DNA of 64,000 nt from Diphasiastrum complanatum (Eukaryota; Streptophyta; Lycopodiopsida; Lycopodiales; Lycopodiaceae). Position numbers and translations under genes: made by a program. Shown piece by piece: positions 55,429-64,000 of the stretch. Each line of letters opens with the position of its first letter. The stretch's first letter is position 1. The DNA is taken from contig CM055095.1 in NCBI GenBank assembly GCA_029204225.1, positions 38,992,141-39,056,140 of the forward strand, read 5' to 3'. The notes under the pieces are model-generated. The model had not been told where the DNA came from, searched no databases, and was given only the letters and a program-made list of their open reading frames with translations.

Positions 55429-57640
55429 ATGGCAACCTCAATTGGAGTCATGTTGGAAGCCAATGATAGGCTTACCTCAAGTAACTATTCATTGTGGAAA
55501 GTGAGGATGGAGTCACTTCTTGAGATGAATGATGTTTTGGATATTGTTGTAGGTTTGGAGGAGAGACCAACAATACAACAAGATCAAGTGAGGTATGACA
55601 AGAGGGCCAAGAGGGCTCTACACATGATAAATATGAATGTTACCAATGAACTTCCCAAGGAAGTTGGTAAGTGCACATCATCTTTGGAAGCTTGGAATTC
55701 ATTGAAGAAGCTTCATGAATCCAAGTCTACTTCTAGAGTGTTGACTCTAAGAAGACAAATCTTTTCTTGTTTGCAAAAGAATGAAGAAAGTCCAAGTACT
55801 TTTGTTTAGAGACTGAAAGCATTGAATCATGAGTTAGCTTGCATAGATGAAAGCATTAAGGAAGGAGAGCTTATTCAAGTGATTCTTAATGGCTTGTTGG
55901 ATGCTCATGCTAACATTGTTCAAAGTATTGCTATTCAAAAGACTTTGCCAACTTTGATGGATCTTCAAGAGATCTTGATCAATGAGGAATATAGGCTTCA
56001 AGCAAGAGGTGGATCTTCACAAAGGGCAAATTCAAGGGCAAAACCAAAAGTAAGTGGTCTAAAGGGCAAGATCAAGTGGATTATTCTTCAAGTGGAAAAA
56101 TGAAGGATAGATCAAAGCTCAAGTGCTTCTATTGTGGCATCAAATGACACTTTGCAAGTGAGTGCTACAATAAGAAGAGAGATCAAGGAGACAAACAAGG
56201 TAATCTTACTCTTGATGAGGATGGTTTGGATGTTCAAGATGAAAATGATCTTTTGTGATGTCTTCATGTATGTTTGCTAATGATGGAGATCTAGATCCTT
56301 GGTGGATTGATAGTGGAGCAAGTTCACACATTACCTTTCACAAAGAGTACTTCACTTCATTGTTGGCATACGGAGATGACAAGAGGGTGATCTACACGGC
56401 CAATGATGGTGAGTGTGCAATCAAAGGGATTGGCACAGTTCCTATTTCTCTCTCTACAAATAGGAATGTTCATTTGGAGGATGTCTTGTTTATTCCATCT
56501 ATTACCAAGAATTTACTTAGTGTGAGCCAAATGCTAAGTAAAGGCCTCAAGGTGGAGTTTGATGGAGATGCTTGTTTGATCAAAAGGAAAGATGTCTTGA
56601 TTGGAAAAGGTAAAAGACAAGGGAAGTTGTTCAAACTAGATGCTTGTGTTATTGCTAACCAAGCTGGATGTGTTGCAAGGGAGCCAATTTCTACTCAAGA
56701 GGTTTGGCACAAAAGGATGGGACACCTTAACTTCAAGTCATTGGAGGTAATGGCAAGGAAAAGGTTGTGATTGGTCTTCCAAGTTCCTTAAGTAATGTCA
56801 AGTATGTTTGTGAGTCTTGTGCTTTGTCTAAGTTACATAGAAAACCTTATAGTAGATCTATATCTAGATCTACAAAGCCTTTTCAACTTGTACATTCAGA
56901 TATTCATGGATTTGCTACAATTAGCAATAGCGGAGCTAAGATGTGTGTAACATTCATTGATTATTTTAGTAGATTTTGTTGGATCTATCTACTAAAGAGC
57001 AAGGATGAAGTGTATGATGTCTTTGTCAAGTTCAAGAATGCAAGGGAGAACCAATTTTTCACAAAGATCAAGTGCTTGAGAGGTGACAATGGTGGTGAGT
57101 ACATATCTAGCGAGTTCAAGGCCTTTTGTGATTATGCGCTGAAAGGAAAAATATGACTTTATGTGGAAGTGCTAAAGCTATGAGGTTAAGTGCTAATCTT
57201 GACAAACCATCTTGGGATCAAGCTTTGTTGTGTGCCAATTTCTTGTGCAATAGGTAGCCGAGTGCTATTTTGGATGGAAGGACACATTTTGAGATGCTAT
57301 TCAAGAGGAGGCCGAGTGTCAAATTTCTAAGAACCTTTGGATGCACATGATATTTCAACATTACTCTTTATGATAGGACCAAGGATGATCCATCTTCAAG
57401 AAGAGGTATTTTTGTTGGAAATAGTGAGGTGAGTAAAGCCTACAAAGTTTACATTCCTTCTACTAACAAAGTGATTGTTGGTAGAGATGTCATTTTTGAT
57501 GAGAGGAACATTCCAAAAGTGTTTTCAAGCAGATTTGATGGTAGAGTGGATGGATCTAACATTCTTGATGTTGATGAGAAGGATCCTACTTTGGATGGCG
57601 ATGATGATGGACCTTCACCAAGTCAAAAGCCAAGGAATTT
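55429..57640 (+). pseudogene. R12 copia Gag, protease and integrase, truncated before RT
   Basis: The first ATG after the leader starts Gag (SNYSLWKVRMESLLEM), with TAG at 55807. The zinc knuckle CFYCGIK*HFASEC has a TGA replacing Gly. After a frame change protease is normal (WWIDSGASSHITFHKEYF). Pre-integrase HKRMGHLNFKSL and CESC follow, then after another shift integrase HSDIHGFATIS and CLRGDNGGEYISSEF (both Asp present), then a deletion after FCDYA removing the Glu-bearing QQNG region. The C-terminal domain (RRPSVKFLRTFGCT, then TGA) and linker follow. The copy ends at about 57640 joined to minus-strand R13. R12 shows the integrase segment that R4 lacks and is close to R4 and R14. Confidence 0.9.
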
Positions 57641-59075
57641 TGGTTTCCTCAACTAACTTGATACAACTTCCTATTAGGATAATATCATCAACATAAATGA
57701 GAAGAATGACAATATCTCTATCATAAAAGTTGACATACAAGGAAGGATCATAGTTACTAATATTAAATCCTAGTGAATCAAGAAAAGTTTGAAGTCGAGA
57801 ATACCACGATCTTGGAGCTTGCTTTAGTCCATATAGACTTTTGAAGAGCAAGAAAACTTTGATCTTGTCTTGGATGAACCCAATTGGTTGATCCATATAA
57901 ATCTCTTCTTCTAGATATCCATTTAAAAATGGATTAGAGACATCTAGTTGAAAAACTTGCCATTTGAAAAAACATGCAATAGAAATTATGATTCTAATTT
58001 TTACCGTCTTTGCAACTGGAGCAAAAGTCTCTTCATAATCAAGTCCATAAACCTGAGAAAAATCCTTTGCACAAAGTCTTGCCTTGTACTTGTTGATTGT
58101 GTCATCTTGATTATATTTGACTCGAAAAACCCATTTGCAACCAATGGTGTGCTTGTTGTATGGAAGATCCACAAGCTCCCATGACTTTTTGGCAATCAAT
58201 GCATCATATTCCTCTTTCATGGCTAGAAATCATTCCTTTGAGTTGATAACTCCTCCTTAGACAAAAGAGCAACTTCACAAAAGTTTGCATTCTCATAAGA
58301 ATTCAACTTGAAGATTCTACCATATCTAGATCCATTAGCTAGGATCTCATCATTTTTCTTGATAAAGCAAGCAATGGAATTGAATTTTACATCACAACCA
58401 CAGTAAAGCAACTTTCCAACACTTATCAAGTTCTTTGTAAGCTTAGGAACAAAAAGAACATTGGAAAGTGAAAGAACTTTAGAAGAAGCAAATTCTAATG
58501 GAATGTTGCCAATCCCTTCAATAGAGCATTCATGATCATTTGCACTATAAATAGATCTTTTAAGTCCTTTATAAGGTACAATAGAGTCAAAGGACTCCTT
58601 TGAACAACACATATGTGAAGAGGCTCCACTATCGATGTACCATGCTCCATCTTTCTTGAAAGGTGATGAAGAAAAGCTTGACACCATGAGTGATCCTTCT
58701 CCATCACTTGCAATAAAATCTTCTTCTTTCTCATTAGAGAGATTTGCTTGTTTGAGTTGATTTTTATTTTTGAAGCAATTAGAGACATAGTGCCCCTTCT
58801 TGCTACAAAAGAAACACTTGACTTTCTTCTTCTTGGTCTTTGAAGTAGAAGGATGAGATGAGTCTCCCTCTTCACCATCTTTGTCTCATTCCTTGGCTTT
58901 GTCTTTGTTGAAAACTGGTTCTTGCTTCTTCCTTTATGCTTGTCCTTGACAAAGAGAGCTTTGTCACTTCCAATATGCTCGAGTTTGTTTATCCTAAAAA
59001 GTTTGTAACTTTGTCTAGCTTCTTCAGAGATGAGAATTCCTTGAAGAGTTTCTAAATTGGGCAACTCCTCCTATA
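57641..59075 (-). pseudogene. R13 copia fragment (minus strand), integrase deleted
   Basis: Read on the minus strand: the end of Gag (LPNLETLQGILISEEARQSY from about 59064), a frameshift, zinc knuckle CFFCSKKGHYVSNC, protease WYIDSGASSHMC, LSNVLFVPKLTKNLISVGKL and the start of pre-integrase (EVALLSKEEL at about 58245). All of integrase and the linker is missing, and RT begins at once (KEEYDALIAKKSWELVDLPY from 58220) and runs through QLDVSNPFLNGYLEEEIYM, GLKQAPRSWY and YVDDIILIG to 57645. The family is that of R5 (near-identical protease). Both ends are truncated and no LTR is attached. Confidence 0.9.
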
Positions 59076-59562
59076 ATCACAAAAATCATATGTGTGTCTG
59101 ATTAATGACAGGTTTGGCTTTGGCACATACGATTCCTCGACAATACTTTGAAACAATGGTAAAGAAAATGTCTTCTTGTGTCTCAACCTCTTAGAAAAAC
59201 AACTAAACATTTGATCAATTTAATCGTGGGTATGCCCTACCAACAAAAGTCCTATTTTTATTTTTTTGAAATTTTTTTTCTCTACTAGCATAGACAAATA
59301 TGCCAAAACAGTTCAGTCTGTATTGCCGATATACAATATGGATTTCAGATAAAAGAATCATTAAATGATGATTCTCCTTTCAAATTCAATGAAATCCATA
59401 GTTTCATACAAGGGTTTCTTGAAATCACATTATCTCCTATTTGGAGAGTTGTTATTTTTCATTCCTCTTGGCAGTCAACTTCTGTACATAAAGCTTTATT
59501 AACTTTCTATAACATGGAAATTTATTAACTTTATTTATTTTAGCTATAATGTTCTTTGTCAG
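59076..59562. other. unannotated AT-rich stretch
   Basis: No convincing frame. It may contain upstream exons or an intron of the methyltransferase-like gene, because the next exon starts after TTCTTTGTCAG. Confidence 0.35.
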
Positions 59563-60205
59563 GTACAAGCCAATGTTAAAAACTCGGGAGGAGCGCGACT
59601 TTGCAATGAAATAGAATATATAACCATTGGTTATTATTCTTTGGACGACAAGCGCTCGATGCTTCATTACAACACTTTCGGACTAACAAGTTTTGGCAAC
59701 TTGTTTCAATATCCAACCGTGACGAAAACACTTAAAAATCCAATGATGGGTTATGTGCCTTGTCCCTACCAAAAGCCACAACAATTAATTAATCATTTAA
59801 TTGATGTTTTTTCTCACCCAGTTGATTGGATTTTAGACTTATTTAACAGTGGCGGCACTACGAGCGCATGTGCTATTCAGAAAGGGAAGCATGTTGTTGC
59901 ATGAGATTTAGATTCTAATTTAGTTGATTTTGTAAAAATGAGAATGAAATCTCTTTCGAGTTTGCCAGATGAACTGGATGGGGTAGGAAAGAGTTCAGAC
60001 AATGAAGACTCAGTAATTTCCTTGTCCAAAAACCTCCTGTTAGTGGGAAAGTGGGTGATACAGGGGAGTTTGCTGATGTCCTAGTTCAGGACTATAATGT
60101 GGTTACAGTTGTCGAGGATATTGTGAAAGAGGTGTCAGTTGACATTGTAGTGGCTCTTCAAGAAAAAAAAAAAAAGATGTCGACCTTGATGATTTTTTAG
60201 AGTAA
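59563..60205 (+). pseudogene. DNA N4/N6 methylase-like domain fragment
   Basis: After a splice-acceptor-like TTTGTCAG the frame is open to TGA at 59902, then continues to about 60205. It reads EIEYITIGYYS, MGYVPCPYQKPQQLINHLID, VFSHPVDWILDLFNSGGTTS followed by ACAIQKGKHVVA, then DLDSNLVDFVKMRMKSL. The KPxxLxxxLI...S.P.D.ILD.F.G.GTT..A...G......D.D pattern is the SAM-binding motif I region of N6-adenine/N4-cytosine DNA methylases (known from many families). No DPPY or similar catalytic motif is visible here. It would lie upstream in this motif order and is missing or in an unassigned exon. The tail is acidic (DVDLDDFLE at the end), reached after a frame change in a poly-A run near 60165. It could be a transposon-borne methylase. 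It is decayed by one nonsense codon at least. Confidence 0.5.
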
Positions 60206-60837
60206 TAAATTCTCTTTTAATTTTAGAAAACAATTGTGTTTATATTTCTTGAAATATTGTGTCGAGATCTTTTTGATTAATTTAATGTTTTTAAATTTGT
60301 TTGTATTAAAAAGATAGATTTAGCAATTTTTAATGATTTGAATATTAGCAAAATTAAAATTGCAATGAACTGTCAGGTTATTAATATTTTGATTTTTTGT
60401 TGTGTTTTTATAATAACTTTTTGAAAATAATTTGATTTGCAATCATTTAATGTTTAAATATTCAATGAACACACATATATATTTGAAATATAAAAAAAGA
60501 TTTAAATGCTGATTAAAATTTTTGTCATAATTTAAAAAACATTTTTCTTGATATAAAAATTGTAATTTAAAAAACTTTTAAAATTAAAAAAAAAAATTAA
60601 AAACTGTTGTTCTAAATAAGCAAAAAAAAAATATTTTAGTTATTCTGGTGGTTGTGTGTCTAATGATTTTATTTTGAATAGTATTATTATTTCAATTTTC
60701 TTGCAAAATACAACATTGTTTTAGCATTACAATATCTTTATTTGAAATATTTGAAATATGGGTATTCTATAAAAAATTTTAAAAAAATTGAAAAAAAATT
60801 GGTCACCATGTCATTTCTCTTTTTTTTTTGTCATCGT
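60206..60837. other. very AT-rich spacer
   Basis: 630 bp of poly-A/T-rich sequence without frames or repeats of note. Confidence 0.5.
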
Positions 60838-61022
60838 GTTCTAAACCCTAAGTCCTAAACCCTAAACCCTAAACTCTAAATCCAAAAAATCATGAACCTT
60901 AAAACCTAAATCCTAAACTCTAAACTCTCACCCTAAATCCTAAACCATGAACTCTAAACCTTAAATCCTAAACCTTAAACCCCAAATCCTAAGCTTTAAA
61001 TCCTAAACCTCAAATCCTAGGC
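60838..61022. repeat. interstitial telomere-like repeat (CCCTAAA)n, degenerate
   Basis: About 25 units of CCCTAAA and relatives (CCTTAAA, CTCTAAA, TCCTAAA) over 185 bp. CCCTAAACCCTAAA is present exactly near 60862. The unit is the plant telomere repeat complement. Degeneracy and flanking unique sequence show an internal, not terminal, location. Confidence 0.85.
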
Positions 61023-61164
61023 CCTCGCATGTACGAACAGATTGAGAGAGATAACATTATTTTTGCGACCCGAATTCAATTCTTCGGTGAGTTATATATA
61101 TATAGCTTTCACTACACTTGATGTTTGCAAACTTAACATTGTTCACTTGAGTTCATTTGTTGAC

Positions 61165-62195
61165 ATTTAAGAGAGTGCTTTGTGCATTGGAATAGGTTGA
61201 AAGAAAAAGATCATGTGATTGCAACATGGCTACAAATGGTGGATTCATGTTGGAGAGCAATGACAGGCTTACCTCAATCAACTATTCTACCTGAAAGGTG
61301 AGGATGGAGTCCTTATTGGATATGAATGAGTTGATGGAGATTGTTGCAGGTGTGGAGGAGAGGCCTCAAGCACCTAAAGATCAAGTGAGGTATGACAAGA
61401 GAGCTAAAAGAGCTCTACACATGATTAAGATGAATGTTACCAATGAATTTCTCAAGGAGATTGGAAGTGCACATCATCTTTAGAGACTTGGAAAGCTTTG
61501 AAGAAGCTTTATGAATCCAAGTCTATATCAAGAGTGCTTACTCTAAGAAGACAAATCTTTGCAAGTTTTCAAAAGAAGGAAGAGAGTACTTATGCTTTTG
61601 TTTTGAGGGTTAAAGCATTTAATGATGAGTTAGCATGTATTGAAGAGAGCATTAAGGAGGTAGAACTTGTTCAAGTTATACTTAATGGCTTGTTGGATGA
61701 TCATACTAATCTTGTTCAAAGTTTTGCTATTCAAAAGACTTTGCCAAGTATTGTGGATTTGCAAGAGATCTTGGTGAATGAGGAGTATAGGCTTCAATCA
61801 AGAGGAGGTGTTTCTACATCGACATCTCATTATAAAGAGGAGGCTATGTTCATCAAAGGCAAGTTCAAGGGCAAAGGCAAGTGGTCCAAAGGTCAAGATA
61901 AATGTGAGACTTCCTCTTTTGGCACAAAGAAACATAAGTCAAAGTTAAAATGCCTTTATTGTAGAATTAAAGGGCATTTTGCTAATGAATGTTTGAAGAA
62001 ACAAAGAGATGAAGGTAGCAAGCAAATCAACTTTACTACTAATGATGAGGATCTAGGTGGTGGTAATTCTCTTTTGATGTGTTCTTCAAGTCCAATATCA
62101 AGTGAAGGTGACAAAGATTCATGGTGGATTGATAGTGGAGCTAGTTCACACATGACTAGTCACAAGGAGTTCTTTACTTTGTTTGTCACTAACAT
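61165..62195 (+). pseudogene. R14 copia leader end, Gag and protease start, truncated
   Basis: The last 60 bp of leader match R12 (GAGAGTGCTTTGTGCATTGG). Gag starts at ATG 61226, has TGA in place of Trp in NYSTW (61292), and a frameshift near 61466. It then runs open: LVQVILNGLLDDHTNLVQSF, zinc knuckle CLYCRIKGHFANEC (complete CCHC), protease WWIDSGASSHMTSHKEFF. It stops at about 62195, soon after the protease active site. No LTR or PBS is present upstream, where the telomere-like tract lies instead. Close to R12 and R4. Confidence 0.9.
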
Positions 62196-63640
62196 TGTTG
62201 CGTATTGAATAGGTAATGTTGTGTGTTACCTATTTCAAGATTCCCTCGAAAAATTTAGCTTTTTTAACAATTTTGAAAAATTAGTCAAATATTAACACTT
62301 TTGTAATTTATTTTAGGCCAAATTCATTGTTGTAAAAAAAAGTACAATTATTGAGACTCTAAAACCTAAAATGCCATAAAAAAGTGTAGTAAAAAACTAT
62401 TTGCTAATTTACAAATGAGAAAACAAAATGAGCATTATATTCACAAAATAATCATGAGAAAGTCTAATATTACAAATGCAAAATTTAGATTTTCAATCAT
62501 ACTATAGATGTTTGAAAGAATGATGCATGTATCTCATTGAAACAAAGAAGCAGCCCTATTCAACAAATGTACAAATGTATATATTGCATTGGCCGAAAAA
62601 ATCCATGCAAGAGAAAACAAAAAATAGAACAATTGAACATATGTAATCTTATGTAATCATAAGTACCCACACATAATCATAATAGATTTGAAAAGAAAGT
62701 AATATTTTCATGACAACTCTATAACTCTATAACATACGATTCCAAGATAAATATTTGGATTTTAATTTTCTTTGTATGTATGCCTCTCAAGTCAAGACTC
62801 GGTCATTTATTATTAGCCCAATGAATGAATTATCTTTAACTTAAAATATGTCAATGTGTATTGTTCACCATCATGGATTTACAACTATTTTCAACAATGT
62901 AGAATATCAGATAGATGCTAATGTGCTAGTGTTTTCTTATTGCAAGACTTTTTTTCAGATGTCCTAATTGTTCATCCTTACACTTAAGGAAATACGTACT
63001 AAATATTCAATTAGAGCGTGATAAAAAATGAAAATTGGTGTATTTATGTAAGAGAACAACTTGCAAGATACTCTACCATTAAGACCAAAAATCTATTTTG
63101 AAGTACATATGTGAGAAAATGAAATGATCTACTTAAAATTGCAGGTTATATGTCAAAAATATGCATGTAATGTAACTTAAGCAAAGGAAACTAATACTAC
63201 AACCTAGGTGAGATGAATTGATGTATTTGTAAAACTAAATTTGTAAACTACTTTGAGGATGGCACAAGATAAACTTATATTGCTTATCTCAAATGAGTAA
63301 TGAGAATCATACTTGGAACAATAAATTAGATAAAACTAATTAGTGTGCCTTATACAGCAACATGTATACTCTACTTTGAAGATTTGTGTTGGCTACTACA
63401 AAATTAGAGCAACATGTTAGCATCTTAGTCTTGATTGTAACATGATTATCAAGCAATATTGAGCAATGACGAGATAGCAATCTACTAAAAATACATAATA
63501 AATAAAACAAATGAGTCGAAGGACAAATTCAGAAACAAATGTGAACGCTTGACAATGAAAAACCAAACATGAATAAAATAAACATCACTGGACTTGTTCA
63601 AGTTCCAACATCATCCTAAATTAGAGTGAACATGAAGGCT
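62196..63640. other. AT-rich region without recognisable features
   Basis: 1.4 kb lacking retroelement similarity, credible frames or repeats visible by eye. Confidence 0.5.
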
Positions 63641-63960
63641 TTATACATCTAAGATCTCCTCAGGACTAACACTAACATTTTCAGAGTCTTGTGTTTCTTT
63701 TACTTCTTCATCGTCATACGCTTCATCCTGAAGATTTGCAAAATCCCCAGGCTCATCCTTTAGTAGAGGTTGAGGCTCTGTAGATGCAATTTGGACCTTT
63801 TCACATACGGAATCAAACTTCGCTCCAACTTCTCCGTCCCCATCAGGGAGCTCATCTATAGCACACACATGTTGCAGAATAAATGAAACCTGCACTGGAT
63901 CGAACTCAACACACTGTTTCTCCCTTTCTTCAAAGCACAAATAGTTGTTGTTCTTGTTCC
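63641..63960 (-). CDS. hypothetical acidic ORF, possible terminal exon
   Basis: Minus-strand frame of about 107 codons ending in EEILDV. It has no ATG near its start; a GGATTTTAG acceptor-like word at about 63962-63972 suggests that it is the last exon of a gene extending beyond the window. It is rich in Asp/Glu, with DDEEVKETQDSENVSVSPEE near the end and DELPDGDGEVGAK in the middle, so the C-terminal half is probably disordered. No family recognised. Composition is less AT-rich than the surroundings, which favours a real exon. Confidence 0.35.
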
Positions 63961-64000
63961 AGCAAAAAGATCTAAAATCCAATCTCTTTCACAAGAGAAA

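Noticed and set aside
59563-60205. Bacterial contamination as the source of the methylase-like exon
   Set aside because: Preceded by a plant-like splice acceptor, surrounded by AT-rich plant repeats, and decayed; contamination would be an intact gene in bacterial context.
60838-61022. A true chromosome end
   Set aside because: Repeats are degenerate and flanked on both sides by unrelated sequence.
1-64000. tRNA, rRNA or CRISPR array
   Set aside because: No cloverleaf, rRNA core word or regularly spaced identical repeat with unique spacers was seen; the TGGTATCAGAGC sites are primer binding sites, not tRNA genes.

Overview
The window is a block of retrotransposon-dominated plant nuclear DNA. 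Evidence for a land plant: more than a dozen Ty1/copia polyproteins, many with the plant-type primer binding site TGGTATCAGAGC (complementary to initiator Met-tRNA); a degenerate CCCTAAA tract (plant telomere unit) at 60838-61022; short GT-AG introns of about 80-110 bp; and AT-rich spacers. The species cannot be named from sequence alone. No rRNA, tRNA or CRISPR array was seen, and no intact single-copy host gene was recognised.

Layout (retroelements labelled R1-R14). R1 910-3640 decayed copia pol; R2 3643-8535 copia with an internal LTR at 4362-4896; 8532-11050 (-) a decayed multi-exon transposase-like gene; 11620-11935 a Ty3/gypsy RT fragment; R3 11936-24010 (-) an unusual non-autonomous LTR element in an LTR-internal-LTR-internal arrangement, whose left LTR was split by R4 (12079-18472, complete copia, 5-bp TSD CTTTC, LTRs differing at one base by eye); R5 24011-31906 copia whose LTR was split by R6 (24211-28433, deletion derivative, TSD GTAGA); R7 31920-33212 LTR of another element; R8 33213-38834 copia with an uninterrupted 1326-codon Gag-Pol but a truncated 3' LTR; R9 38835-40285 inverted LTR-plus-leader fragment related to R4. 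Then comes a retroelement-free island, 40286-44527. R10 (44528-48268, +) and R11 (49087-53240, -) form a large imperfect inverted repeat. R12 54133-57640 and R13 57641-59075 (-) are truncated copia copies. Next are a methyltransferase-like exon at 59563-60205, the telomere-like tract, and R14 61165-62195 (gag-protease fragment). The last 1.8 kb is AT-rich with one acidic ORF.

The most unusual content is in the island: at 40797-42530 (+) a histone H3-like (partly CenH3-like) histone fold lies upstream of, and probably in the same gene as, a basic/proline-rich linker and a C48/Ulp1-type cysteine protease domain with four well-formed exon junctions. In-frame stops and frameshifts mark this copy as decayed. 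A second unrecognised multi-exon gene runs convergently at 42700-44240. With the transposase-like gene (8.5-11 kb) and the methyltransferase-like exon (59.6 kb), these may be cargo of large, poorly described plant DNA transposons; that link is inference.

Across different LTR families the palindrome CACACGTGTG, often extended to TTCACACGTGTGAA, recurs in LTRs and leaders, suggesting a shared regulatory site. The copia genes act together as usual: Gag forms particles, protease cuts the polyprotein, RT/RNase H copies the RNA primed by tRNA-Met at the PBS and by the polypurine tract, and integrase inserts the cDNA. Only R8 retains all of these in one open frame.
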